Assembly: GCA_030268105.1 (NCBI GenBank)
Contig: BSDZ01000028.1
Location: 954,001 to 1,018,000, forward strand
Length of the DNA: 64,000 bases
Reading direction: 5' to 3'
DNA from: Volvox africanus
Lineage: Eukaryota > Chlorophyta > Chlorophyceae > Chlamydomonadales > Volvocaceae
Made by a program: the position numbers and the translations under genes. Position 1 is the first letter of the stretch. Every line of letters begins with the position of its first letter. Positions 47,288-59,700 of the stretch are shown piece by piece. Below the pieces are notes generated by a model, which was not told the origin of the DNA, made no database searches, and was given only the letters and a program-made list of their open reading frames with translations.

Positions 47288-50200
47288 TCACGGCTCGCCG
47301 CCATCATCGTCGCCTGCCAGCTCGTCCAGCTCCAGCACGTTACGCTCAACATAGTTAATGATCTCGGAGATACGGTCGCGATTGCGCTTGGTGGCCCAGG
47401 TAGCGTTGGACGACGTGAGGTCGTTGGCGCTGCGTAGCTCCTGGCTGATTAGTCGATCCTCGAGCGCATCGATTTTCTGCATATGCGCGTCGTGGCTGGC
47501 TTGCAGCGCGTTCATTAGACTGTCCTTGTCCTGAGATCAAGTGTGTGGGGCGGCACCGGACGGCGGGGGAGCATAGGACTTAGTGCAGGATTGTCACCCT
47601 ATGTGAAAACGGTTACAGTGCGTTTGGAGGCCGTGCAACTCAATCAAGCGCCATAACGTTGTCGGCGTGCATACGGGAGGCTAGAACCTTGGATGGATCA
47701 TCGTCATTTCAGCTTCTTTCTTTGTCTTTCTGGCGAATCAGACCCTTTATTTGTTCCTATTATGGTCATACAGCAATGATCATTACCCATGCAAAAATGC
47801 AGTACAGGGCCGGCTTGACTTCCTAGGAAGCATGAGTGCCTTGGTACTATGGAACATGAGCACGTCTGCGTGAAAACACGTGTGCATATAGAAACAAACA
47901 GCCAAAACACGACGGAGGGTTGCTCAGGCACAATACCCCGCGTCCCATCACCTACCTGCAACAGCATACGCGCATCCTCCGGAAGGCTCTCGATGTCGCT
48001 GTTCTCTTGGTTATATTTCTCGAACACCGTCATCGCCACCGATGTGAGCTGGTTGAAGAAGGAGTTCTGCAGGTCTCGGACTTGTGTGAAATACGTATTG
48101 TACTGTCCCTTGTTGATTTCAGCCAGCTCCGAATACGCGCGATCAAACTCCTGAACGAGGCCGTCCAGGATCTCTACCGTCTCCATCTCGATGGCCATCA
48201 GCTGGTCCTTAAGAGACATCAACTTCACCTGCAATCAATTCACTGTTTGTAGGTCGCGGAGAGCAATTATCAATTTGGCATCGGTCTCCTTATTCCCACC
48301 TTCAGGCTCAGAATCTGGTTATCCGCCAGCGCCGGGTTCTCAGCAACCACACGGGAAGTGTGCTTCTTAGCCTTTTCAAATTCGACAATGAGCTTGCGCG
48401 CTTCAGCATCCTTCTCGTCAAGGTACCCGCGCACCACGTTGAGCCACTCCTCGTACTCGGCTTTCTTGCGGTTGTGCTGGTCAAGAATGGAAGCCTGCAC
48501 GCATTAACAAATTTCCCCGAACGAACCCCTCGCATTACGTAACCCTCTTATGCAAATGCCTTAAGTCTTAGTCTTGTGCCTCATCACGTGGTGTATTCAC
48601 ATGCGTAAATCTCAAGTACCAATTACGGTACTACACGAAGTCCATGTCGCTACCTTCATCAGACGCACAGGCGCTGCCCACCTTGCAGCTGTGTAGTTCT
48701 GCATTGCTGCTTGACAAGGTGAGCTATGACGGCTAGTAGTGTTGAACAGGGCGCAGGAAGCATGTACCATTTTCCGGACGCATACAACCATAGGTGGAAT
48801 GCTTAGGTGGCGTACAGAACCATAGATACGGCTGAACGTTTAGGTGACCGGCATCCTTTACCTTAAATTCGTCCGTTGCAACGTTGAACTTGTCCCGGAT
48901 GTCGTTCCAAGGGTCAAGCAGATTGGGCACCTGGACCAGGCGGGGCCACTCAGGGTCCTCCTTCACCTGCGAGTCGAACAGCGCAGGGAAGTTTCACCGG
49001 ACACGAGTGGACGTGGCATTGTCAAAGGTCGGAAACCAAACCAGTTAAGGTAGCTGAGTAGCAGTCACTCGTTGTGACTGGTTGACCGTGGCGCTCAATT
49101 ACCACTCCGAACTACAGTGACCCCTTGCTTCGCCCTCCCATAAACCCTAAGTTCCTTACGCAAGGGTACGTATTACGCGCTGGAATGACTGCCGCTAACA
49201 AAGATTGCTCGGTACTGTGTGCGTGGGATTCCCGGCGCTGAAACCGTACGTCCTCTCTTTCGCTGACACAATCACCTCACCATATCGTCAATGAGCGTCT
49301 CCACGCCCTCCAAGTTCGCCTGCGTCATGAGCTTGTTGTGTGCATCCCGCTCCGCAGTCAGCTTCTCCTCCTGCGCCTGCTGCTCCTCACGTTCCTGGAG
49401 CTCAATCATCTCGTCCTACGGGAATAGGCCGTCGCCTCATGAGTTTCGTAGCCCAGGCCCAAAACCGTACCTGGTGCTATACCATTTGGCAGGAGCCATC
49501 TTGCTATGTACCTAACTCGGCTTTGAAACGATCGTGCCTTAGCACTTCTGCAAGTTGCTTTCCATACTCAGCACTTGCCGCCTCCTTACTATCAGATATA
49601 AGGTCAATTACAAACTGTGGGAAGTGCTAAGCATCCGCGGATGTGTTCACGTGACCGGGTCCCTATTCCCGATATCTGCTCGACGCACCTGATGCTGCTC
49701 CCGGGCCGCCTGCACGTCGGTTGGGTTGACACGCCGATAGTCTAGGTAGATAAGGTCCTTGATGTGGGACAGCACATACGAGCGATAGTCGTGGTCCTTG
49801 CAAATGGGGTTACCCGCGAGGTTCACCAGCCGCAGCTGTTTAAACTGGCGCAGGTACATCACATTGTCCAGCTGTGACAATTGGTTGTTACCTGAAGGTG
49901 GTGAGGGTGGCGGGCATGCGGTTGGCGGGTGCAAGGCCGTGGCCGTGGTGAGGGTGGCGACATGATTGGACAATGGATGGAGGTGCACGTGGAGCCCGTG
50001 GTTCAGGTATGACGCCGGCACCGGATTTAATGGGCCGGAACTTGATAGTCAATTGCTGCCTTGCATTTGGGGCTCTGCTCCTGCTGCCCGCAATTAATCC
50101 TTAAGATCCTTACGGCATGACCGCCCGGCCGCCCCCATATACCATGCACTTACAGATGACCCCCCACAGGCAGCTGCCTTCGCAATCGGAGGTCTTCCCC

Positions 50201-51296
50201 GCCAGCCAGGGTTCGCGCAGCTATCACGGCCATCCGCTACCGCATTCACTTCCAAATTTCACCTTAAAGCCAGCGTCCGCGGCACCCACTGCGCACAGCC
50301 CCGCTCACATAAACGCGCAAATGCAACTTGTAATTTTTGTCGTGTTTGCCACAATATCGCTGGCTCGCACCTAACGATAGGACGTTCAGATTCACCAATG
50401 TGTCCAGGTTTTCGATCTTGGAGATGTTGTTGTTGAACAGCGATAGGTCAACCAACTTTGTTAGCGTCTCCAGGCCGCTGATGACGCTGATCTTGTTAAA
50501 AGAAAGGTCCAGCCATGTCAAATTGGTCTGCGTGAGATTCGGGGCCATTCGCGTTTCATGCTTCGAGACCTACGTGAGATGGTTGGGGGATCTCCTCCTG
50601 TCCACACCACCCAGGTGGTCTTCGAGACTTTATTTGGCGTCTGGCATTCTTAACCTTAAAATCGTTTACAAGCGTTAACTGCATTACATTACATGCGTTG
50701 GGGGCATCTGGGGTGGAGCTCGGATGACGATGCGAATGCTGCGGACCACACTCTGGGGCTTCCATACAGCTGGTGCCCCACAAGTTGTGAAGGTTCTCTC
50801 ATTATGCCAGGCGTATGGATTCAGATTGAAGTTATGGTCGCGAATATGTGTAGGGTGACTTACGAATGCACTTGCCCGTTGTGATATCACACAGGCACCC
50901 CTCATTCAATCAGGGCCTTCAACCACAGTGGGGTTTCCCGAAAACCCAACCCACCAAATGCGCTAAGTTTTCAATCTTAGTGATTTGGTTATTGTCCAGC
51001 TGTAGCTTTGTTAAGTTGTCCAATCCACGCAAGTTGTCGATGCACGCCAGGTTCTTAAAGCTAAACGCCAGGCATTCTACGTCTCTAAAAGGCATGCTGC
51101 GCTTTTTGTTGGCCGCTGTGTCGGGCTCCCCGCCTTGTATCTGTAAAGCAGTAACACGGCACTTACACCATGTACGCCGTCCCGAAGAACAGTCACGAAG
51201 AGAATCTAAATATCTTACCTGTATACATTCTCTCGTAAGTGCTTCCGTAATAACATTGGGCTCCACCTCCGCTATGAGCCGCTCTAAGCTGGGCAT
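47288..51296 (-). CDS. DRC3: Dynein regulatory complex subunit 3 (LRRC48-type)
   Basis: DRC3 is a subunit of the nexin-dynein regulatory complex, which links axonemal doublets and regulates inner-arm dynein in motile cilia. Nine exons: 51219-51296 (ATG), 50955-51140, 50371-50527, 49689-49891, 49281-49415, 48862-48966, 48300-48494, 47956-48228 and 47288-47530 (TGA). All joins keep frame: 1,575 nt, 524 residues, like animal DRC3. The N-terminal half is an SDS22-type leucine-rich repeat array ([51 protein letters not shown]) closed by an LRR cap ([27 protein letters not shown]). The C-terminal half is coiled coil, starting [15 protein letters not shown]. The conserved tail [28 protein letters not shown] is present. 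A frame-breaking ORF inside the intron at 49,512-49,614 was not used. The gene starts head to head with the HPAT-like gene. Confidence 0.95.
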
Positions 51297-51827
51297 GTTT
51301 CGTCACCGCGGCCTGCGACCGCCGATTGTAATGATATATAAAAATTACATTAATTGAATCGTATGCCTAAATATAATTTAACGTTGAATGGACCAGGCCA
51401 TTTCCAAGCTATCTGAATTTATGAACCTCGACCAATGTGCACAAAGGACAAATTAATATGTTATTGAAAAGCGTCATCATACTTGTAATAAAGGAGACAA
51501 TTGTAATGTAAGTGCCACTAGTCAACGACTACCGTCCATGTTCCGTACATCAAACCCTTTTCCCCTCTCCATCAGAGCAATTTCTACGTAGCTATGCGTT
51601 AAAGCGACCTTAATGGATGTCATGTGATAATTGGATGCTTACCAATTCCCCTATATATTGTAAATACGAACTTACAACTGTGCAACAGCGACCAAGTCGG
51701 CTCAGAAGGCAGATCTCAAAATTTCTACTAGTGGGACCGTCGTAGACTACTGTCATATTATGACTTCATAAGTTTGCGGACCTTACTTTAAAACTTGCAC
51801 CGATCAGGTATAGGCTCTGCAACGAAT
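51297..51827. promoter_or_regulatory. 531-bp divergent intergenic region between DRC3 and the HPAT-like gene
   Basis: The two start codons face away from each other with no other gene between, so this should hold both promoters. It is AT-rich relative to the flanking exons. A TATATAAA-like string occurs at about 51,336-51,343 on the plus strand, but its distance to either ATG does not prove use. No known operator or RFX-type site was identified. Confidence 0.4.
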
Positions 51828-54800
51828 ATGTTAGGCCGCCGAGGGGGGGGTCGGGGAGAGCCTGTCACAACATGGCAGAAGGTTGGAGCCGTTGCGGTGG
51901 GCATAATCGCCGGCTATCTGCTCGGCGTGGCAATGATGGAGACGGTCGACATGGTGAGGCGGAAGATTGTGGCGAGGTGCTAGCTATCGCAATCTGGTGT
52001 TCCCACATGAGGCCTTAACTTTATTAAGATTACAATTGTAGTGGATTTGGCCAAACCCATTCCGTGACCCCCTGAATTGCCGCCCGGCATACGGCTTGCA
52101 GTTTTATGCCACACCTGTCACTCCCACGGCTGTGACGCTGGAAACCAATGTGGGGCAAGGTAGGAAGCCATGACTGGATTCAATCATTGCATAGGCGTTC
52201 CGTGGATCCGTGCTGATTGAAACCTGATCCAACCATGCCAGCCGGCACCCAACTAACTATATCCATGTCTTTATAATCTTTCTTTGACAGATAGCGGCGC
52301 AACCAAGGCAGGCGGAAAGACCATCCATTCTGTTTTAACTAGCAACGGCAGCCCGTATCAGAACTTCCAAGGTCGCATTATGTGAGTGCACAGACAACGC
52401 GGAGGGGCCTGGGAAGCTGGGGATACATGGACACCAGCACGCGCGCTTGCATGGTGGTTCGATATTGTTTCACTGCGTACGCTGCGCTAGCCAGCAACAA
52501 TCTCAATCATCAATCTATCCAAAGTACAAGCCGAGCACGCAGACCTCTAAATGAATAGCTAAAAGTACGGACCTCCCTGGGCATACCTGGATGCCTGTAC
52601 AGCGGCGCAAGCAGGGTTCCTTTGGGAGGAAATGCGGGTGCTGCCAGCGGGCCCGCATTTCCGTGTTGCCCGCGAGCACATGCTTTGTCCGCTCGCCCTC
52701 GCCCTGCTTTGCTTGCGTGGCGGCAGGCCGAAAGAGATCAACACTAAACCCGCGGGCAACACGATTCACAGCATCTTTACGTGCGGCGGGGACTATTACC
52801 AGGATTTCCAAAGTAGAATCATGTGAGTCCAAAGTCTACCGGCAAACCAACCCCGCACGAAAACTACGCCGACAGTGCGCGTCACAAGCGTATCGGTGTT
52901 TAAGTTAGACGTTGGATTCGCTTAGACACAACAGTGAGTCCGGACAAGGTGGTGCACGCTGCCAGTCTACTAATGGCAGCCGGCGGAAAACGGTATCACG
53001 TGCACGCGTGTGTGCGGTGCTCTTGGATCCCTTCCTTTATGCACGGAGTTCGAGTACTGTCGTTTGAGTACGATCGGACAGAGCAGGAACGACAGTTTAA
53101 ATGATATCTATTTTTGCAGTCCAGGCGTCGTCCCTCCCTCCCCCATTTCGGCTAATGGTGTAATTAACAGCAATCGCGATACCCAGCATTTCTTTCCTCC
53201 CTCGCCTTGCTGCGATGGCGTCCGGATTTTGCAGGTACGGGACATATAAACTGGTGCAGAGGATGCCAGGCGGTGAGAAGCTTACGGGCTTTACGCGAAT
53301 TCTGCACCGCATGAAGCCAGATGAGCTCATGGACGAGGTACGATCATTAAGCCGTGATATGGTCGGGACATGAAATCCTAGAGTCTCCCGTGTTAATACA
53401 CAGTGCCATCGTCATTTGAACTCGTCCTGGCAACGATGGCGCATGGTTGTGCCCTGTTTCCCCGCACGCAGATTCCCACGTTCAGGGCCAACCCGCTTCA
53501 TCCTCAATGCGATGAATGGTGCGATTTCCCGGTGGCCGATCGGCCCAACGCTGTGAAGCAGTGGATTGACGCTGCGGCGAAGGACCCCAGCATGATTAAG
53601 GGCGCCTGGATTCTGCTGCTGGAGTGCGACTACGTCTGGATGCGGCCAGTTCAGGCGCCTGATGCGTATGACCCTAGGTGAGCTGCTCAACCCTTTTCCT
53701 TTTATTCCATCCACCCTGGGATTGCGCGCTAGACGGAAAGACCTGGTCTGGTGGAAATGACGGCCGGTAGCCGATCACAGCCTTATGTGATCCATAAGCC
53801 ACAACGGAGGATTGGGACAGTTCCGAGCCTTGTCGGCGCTGACCTGGCCGGCCGGTAACCGGGCCATGCTGCTGGACTTGCCCGGCCGGCCTCTAGGTCC
53901 TCTCATCTAGAATTTCATTAGGCAGCTTGCGCAGCACGCGGCGTTAACGTCCAGGGATGGTTAAATTGCTCGCCGTTATAGCGCTCTTTGTCTGGCCCGA
54001 GATCTCCTATGCATGCTGTTCCAACTTATTGGCTCCAGGGCTAATGGCTTCCAGTTCATGTTCGACTATATCATGCCGGACCATCCAAGTAAGTTTTAAC
54101 AACGAGCTTGGAGAAGATAAGCGCGGCACGGCAAGGCTCTTACGCAACGCAGCAAACTCTTATCTCTAAACATACGAAGCAAGGCCTATTGAGGCGTGAT
54201 CAGGATACTTAACCACGTTGCCCTTCTGTTGCTTGTGGTTGCTTGCTGGCATATGGGTCATACTGGAAACGTATTACCGCATCGTGGACAGTGTAAGGAG
54301 AGGCATTTTGTGCCCCCACCTCTCGTTAAGGCTCATACAATTGAATCAGAACCTGCTATCCTGGCCTTCCCGCACCGCACATGCTTCGGTGCACAGACGC
54401 CGTTCCTTTCATGGTCAAGTTGTCCGGCGGGCGGGTTGACCCCAAGAAAATCCCGCAATCTGGGCCGGCGCCTGTGCTGATCCGGTACACGGAGCTTGCG
54501 GCTCTTACGCCCGACTGGGAGCGGGTTACAGCCGATATTGAAGCGGACCCTGAAGCCGTCAAGCAACTGGACTGGGTCCGGGAGATGTATGCCTGGGATA
54601 TCGCTGTGGCACTGCATAACGTTACACTGGCAACGGAGACGCCGCCGCACAGCCGACTCATCGCACAGCCTCCACATGACCTCGTCCTGGGCGACGCTGC
54701 CATGTGCCATTATACATGGTAAGTATTAAGGTATAGACTTAAGGCTTTAGGAAAAGACGGTAATCTCAGTCCTAAACGCCGGTGGTCCTTTCGCTGTCTA

Positions 54801-55149
54801 CGGCTTTCATTGGCACATTCAGGCATTTCTATCGACAGCTGAGGAATGAGGTATCCACATGAACCTCATTTGCCCACCTGTGTGCGGCTTGGACTGCAGG
54901 GGTGCCTTGTACTTTGAGAACAAGAAGGAAATTTGGAGGTGGGAGAAGCGCGACTTCACGTCACGTGAGGTGGCGCTCAAGGTGCCCGTGCTCATCATGC
55001 CACCGCAGCCCTGGAAGGAAGGCTGGGTGCTGCAGGACAACTTGCCAGTGACCAGGGAGCTGCATGACACGATGACCGCCATGATCGGCCAGATGAATAA
55101 GGCCATCGTCAACCTGCCGGACCTGTCGAACGCTCCACAGCGGACATGA
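51828..55149 (+). CDS. Hydroxyproline O-arabinosyltransferase-like protein
   Basis: A Golgi glycosyltransferase related to plant HPAT enzymes, which add the first arabinose to hydroxyproline in cell-wall glycoproteins and secreted peptides. Exons: 51828-51953 (ATG), 52102-52159, 52291-52381, 53235-53337, 53472-53677, 54039-54088, 54397-54718 and 54900-55149 (TGA). The 1,206 nt keep frame and give 401 residues, normal for the family. An N-terminal signal anchor (VGAVAVGIIAGYLLGVAMM) follows a short basic tail. Family blocks are TIHSVLTSNGSPYQNFQGRIM, GFTRILHRMKPDELMDEIPTF, WILLLECDYVWMRPV (DxD-like metal site), GPAPVLIRYTEL, WVREMYAWDIAVAL, PPHDLVLGDAAMCHYTWG and FENKKEIWRWEKR. A second version of exon 3 lies at 52735-52822 and would splice in the same phase. 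Family membership is firm; arabinose specificity is inferred from plant homologues. Confidence 0.88.
52735..52822 (+). other. Duplicated, alternative exon 3 of the HPAT-like gene
   Basis: It encodes NTIHSIFTCGGDYYQDFQSRI, homologous to exon 52291-52381 (KTIHSVLTSNGSPYQNFQGRI). Both end AT|GTGAGT, so each joins the exon at 53,235 in the same phase. With an AAAG acceptor at 52,734 it also fits the phase of exon 2 in place of the first version; a stronger CAG acceptor at 52,726 does not. Alternatively it is part of a different first exon: the frame runs back to an ATG at 52,680 with a signal-peptide-like MLCPLALALLCL. Including both versions together would break frame. Confidence 0.7.
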
Positions 55150-56706
55150 GAAATGCGACTTACCATCACATCTCATTTTTTCATAATTATATGGACAGGC
55201 CTGCTGCATTGCGCTGTCAGTGGAAGGAAGACAGAGAGTATGAAGGGGTGCTTCGCATAGGAAAAAGTGGGTTAGTCGTGCTGATTCAGCTTGTGTTCAG
55301 ACAAACAGGTTCGGACGCGTAGGGTTAAGCTTACGTCGTAGAGTGCAAGACCATGTAGCCCTTGGAAGCGTGAACGATGGCCAAAGGCCTGGACGGCGGG
55401 CGGTGCATCTTTGAACATCAATACCTATTTATGGTGGTGAGCATCTCTTTGTTTCATGTTTCGTGGAGTGCTACATTCATCGCTGCATTTATTGGCGGTC
55501 GGCTATATCAGCATGACGTTTTGCGATCTGTCCTCCATGAGAGTCATACAGATATTTGGGAAAGTGCTGCTCGGTGCAGTCAAGGCTGTATATCTGTCGG
55601 AAGATGCAATTTATGCGGACCCTTGCCCATGCGCAGTGGGGGACAAGACCGCCTATACCCCGCCGTGCTTTGATGTGTTTTGATTTTGCAGCTACGCAGG
55701 ACAGCTGCTCTTGGCTCTCATTAGGCCCCATCATATACTGTAATACACAGGATCAGCATCACATGGCCACACACGTACACCTATCCAATGTAGTAGCTGT
55801 AGCTCTTGCTGTATCTTGCGTAACAGCCATTGCAATAGTTGTAGTTGTAGACATACCTCTTATCATGGTTGTTGCACCACTATTTGTGGTGGTACTGTCA
55901 GTCTGGGTCACAGACATTAACACGGGCTCATACCAGCAACAAGTTGGTTATAATATCCCAGCATGTTATAAGAATTTAGTGGAAGAGCATACGGCAGAAT
56001 TTGCGCGACACTTCGCTGCGACTTGCAACAAAGCTACCGATACAACCAAGACTAAAACGGAGCACGTGCAACAACTTGGATATTGTGTTTGTAGCCAGTA
56101 ATGTATCAAAAAACACGCCGGGAAGCAAGGCCGCGACAAAGTTATCCCTCGGATGCTCGGGAACCACCTGTTTTCCCGTGCTTGCTGCGAACGTGCGAAG
56201 TGACAAGATCTTCGATGATTTTTCTAGTTAACATTACTCTAGCTTGTCCCCTACGTGCGGGTTTACGCAAACTTCGCATCTGCGCCAACCAGCCTTCGAC
56301 AGCGCCTCCGACCGCCGAGCTCCGACATGGTGGCTTAGTGGCAGTTATAGCGTGTTACTGTTACGGTTAGCCGGTGTCGGATGAGTTACATTTCCACAAC
56401 CTTGCGTTTCCATTAGGACATATATTTCTTATTTATCGATTTAAATGGCGTTCTATTTAAATCGAAAGTGTGCTATAATGGTCCGACCAGAAGTGTGGCC
56501 TGAGTCGTCACCGGACGCTCAGGTTATTGCCTCTTGCAATTAACCAAAGCTTTTGATTTGAGTTACTCTAACTTCTGGAACCCTAGCACGTTCTTATCGT
56601 TTGGAAGGGCAACATGGCATCGTGAGAAGTTGACTTCGGACTCTTGGCATATAATGACATTACTACGTTAGCTAGATGTCAGGATTCGGACTTGACGCGG
56701 AGATTG
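55150..56706. other. Intergenic region between the HPAT-like gene and NPHP4
   Basis: This is the 3' flank of the HPAT-like gene and the promoter of NPHP4. One small hydrophobic ORF (55,763-56,101) is listed separately. Around 56,425-56,480 the DNA is AT-rich with a short TTTAAAT inverted motif. Nothing else is supported. Confidence 0.5.
55763..56101 (+). CDS. Possible small two-helix membrane protein, 112 residues
   Basis: An ATG-started frame ends in TAA. Two hydrophobic stretches (VVAVALAVSCVTAIAIVVVV and IMVVAPLFVVVLSVWV) are followed by a polar tail with four Cys. The DNA beneath the first helix is a degenerate GTAGTTGTAG repeat, so the hydrophobic frame could arise from low complexity. 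No family is recognised. Confidence 0.25.
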   Translation: MATHVHLSNVVAVALAVSCVTAIAIVVVVDIPLIMVVAPLFVVVLSVWVTDINTGSYQQQVGYNIPACYKNLVEEHTAEFARHFAATCNKATDTTKTKTEHVQQLGYCVCSQ

Positions 56707-59700
56707 ATGACGGGTACGCTTGGAAACATTTTATTCAAAGCAGCAGTTCCAACAGCTCGTTGCCAACCCCGTGCCTGCTCGATGCCCTGCAGCGTTCTGC
56801 CTGCGCCAGGGAATAATTTCGGTCGTCAGGTAAATGCGGTGATGCTATGCGCCTATGCGATACCGCTTTCATAGGGTAATCGTCCATGGTCCAGTAACCG
56901 CGACTGCTGGAGGAATACATCTTAGAATCCAACCGTCCAGGATAGTACATTTTGATATCCTGAAATATGTTACGTTAAAATTTTTGGATATTTCCATTAC
57001 TTCCAGGACTCGGACACGGGTTTCGTTGCGGAGGCAAGTCTGGGTGGTGGTATCCCGCCTGTGAAGCGGCGTGGAGCTGGTCAGAGCGACTTGGGACTTG
57101 CCGCTCAGCTGACTCCAGCCAGGCGAAATGCGGGCGGTGATAGCTTTGGTCTAGAAGCTGAGACTGCAGCAAAGCACACAACACCGGATGAGCCAGATCC
57201 GGTCTTCGTGGCTCCGGATGCCCGAAAGGGTGGAAGGGGCCCGGCCGGTACTGCAGATACGGTTGCCAGGCCGCCCCGGCGAGTGGGCCCCAGCGGTGGC
57301 AAAGGCCGGATTATGCCGCGATCTGATCTAGATTCGGGCCAAGTAAAGGACAACATGAGGCGGCCTCAGCAGATGCCGCCCTCTGCGATGTACCCCTCTG
57401 ACGATCTGGGTTTTACAGCTACGGGCCCCAGGTGAGTTCGAGGGGACTGATTGACACGAGTACAGTTTTGAAATCAATACGTTTCTGCGCATCGACCGTA
57501 AGTATGCCTCTGCGCCAGTACCGGTCTCCTATCTTAAGGAATCCTGGCCATACCTATAACTCTCTTGGGCAAGGTGTCATCCATAATAATATCGCACTGC
57601 TTGCCTGGGACCAATGCCATGGGCGCCGCGGCGTGCCCCTCACGGTGGATTTGGTGGTCCACCGAGCTGAAGCCCACAGTATATGTAGAGTACTAAACAA
57701 AGGAGCATCCAGCATTCTCCACATCATCATCCTGCACCTCGTTCCCTCCAGTGGGGCCGCTGAGGATCCCGCGGACCTATTCGCGCGCGCAAAAGCACAA
57801 AAGCTGCTGAGTCGCCAGACCGCATCACGTGTTGCCCAAAAGGAGCTGGATCGCCAAATGGACGTCATGACGCGGCGCCCGCCTACCCAACAGGTGTGCA
57901 ACTTCTTTAGGAGGATTGGAATTCAGTCATAGCGGATTGTACATGGATTCTGCTTGTTGATAATCGCCCTTGAGCAGTTTATCATGGCGATCCTGAACTC
58001 TTCGCCCGACCTGAAACCCGATAGCCCTTTAGCAGTCAAGCTCCCTTCCGGGACGCCCGCTGACCAACCTCTTTTTTACTGAGCTGTTGTTTGCCCCTCC
58101 TGCCCCCGGACCGTCGTGACCAGGAGCGTGAGCGCGCCGTGTCGACTATCCAGCGATACTACCGTGGGTATCGTGTGCGCAAATCACTGCCACCTAATGC
58201 CCCCATTTTCCGGAGAGGGAAGAGTGCGCTCCCGGCGGCGTCGGCGGCGCCCGGCGTACGTGGGGATCACTTCGGGCTAACACCTGACCAGCAGATGATG
58301 GGGAAAGTGCGGTTCGATCCGGGGACTAACTTCGAGCCTCGACGGGTGAGTAGTCATCAGTTAACAGATCCTGAGTATACAAATATGGTGCGTCGGTGGA
58401 CACGGGTAGGGCGCCCAGACGCCCAGTGCTGCGAGGCAGGGCAAGGGGACGAAGTGAGATAGGTGAGTTGGGTTCTACAGCATCGTCGTGTCATGCAGGG
58501 TCTGCGGAGCAGAAGCACCCATAAAGAGCAAGCAAAGTCGCGCGTCACGTAACCCCTATCGATGACTTACCGCTGCTGACACAGCGGTGCTTAGTGCCCG
58601 CAGCTGGTCACATTTCCATCACTTTTATGCCCCCAGGCGCTACCCACCGTCCCCATCATCGACATTGACAAGATGCCAAAGTATGGCATCCTATCGCAAC
58701 CTCTTCCCCGTGCCGAACGCCGTGCGGGTACGTTCATTGAGTATAACCGCGACATGCACACCTTTGTAAAGAACCGAGACGCGTTGCGGGAGGCGCTGGA
58801 GTATAAGCGAGGCTACCTGGAGCAACGGCCTCTGGTTCAGTGGGCGCAATTCACCAGCAGGCAAAAGCACCGCTATGCACCAATTCCACCTGATGCCAAC
58901 CGTCGTGCGCTGCCGCAGACACAGGGTAAGGTCCAGGGACGGGTCGGGACGCCAGGGCGGTAATGGGCCAGGTTAAATATGATCGGGCTGGGCTGGATTG
59001 GCATTGCGGCTCCTGATTAACGGGGTTTGTTAACCTGGCGCACAGCCTCGAGACTGCAGGTTGCGGATTTAGTGACAATCTCCTGTTGGGACCACCCTCA
59101 ACTGGTCCTTTCCTCTTAATTCACAGGCTACCGCCTGCGCATCCTTAAAGTCAGCGACATGCCCATCAATACCACTTTCGACGGGCGTACCTTCGAGTTC
59201 CAGTTGGGCGTTTCCCTGTACGACGAGGCCTACGGGACATTCTATGGAAACACGTGCTACAGCATGGCGGACACATATGACCGGGGGCGTGCGGCGCAGC
59301 GTAATGCAATTGACTTGGATTTATCGTTTGACGTGTACTACCACACCACGGTCTCGGACCCGCGCTGCATGGCAGTGGTTGAAGTCATCATGCTAGAACG
59401 CATGTTGGACGGCGTCGTCAAGGGGCAGTACTCTCTGGGCTGGGCGCTGCTGCCGCTTTTCCGTGTGAGTTAGTGGGAGTTGGCGTGATGGCGTGATGAA
59501 AGCTGTTGTAGTTTACCTTCCGATAGAATCAGAGTAAAGAAGGCGATGCAGGTGGAGATGGGGGGGGATCAGATTTCAAAAGTCTATGAGAGTTATTTCG
59601 TTTGTGAGGACGAATTTCGGACGGCAACATGGGCCTCGGTAAAAGAGATTCTTCCGTTACTTACCGTTCCCCACCGTTTTCGCTTCTCCTTGGCTCCCTT

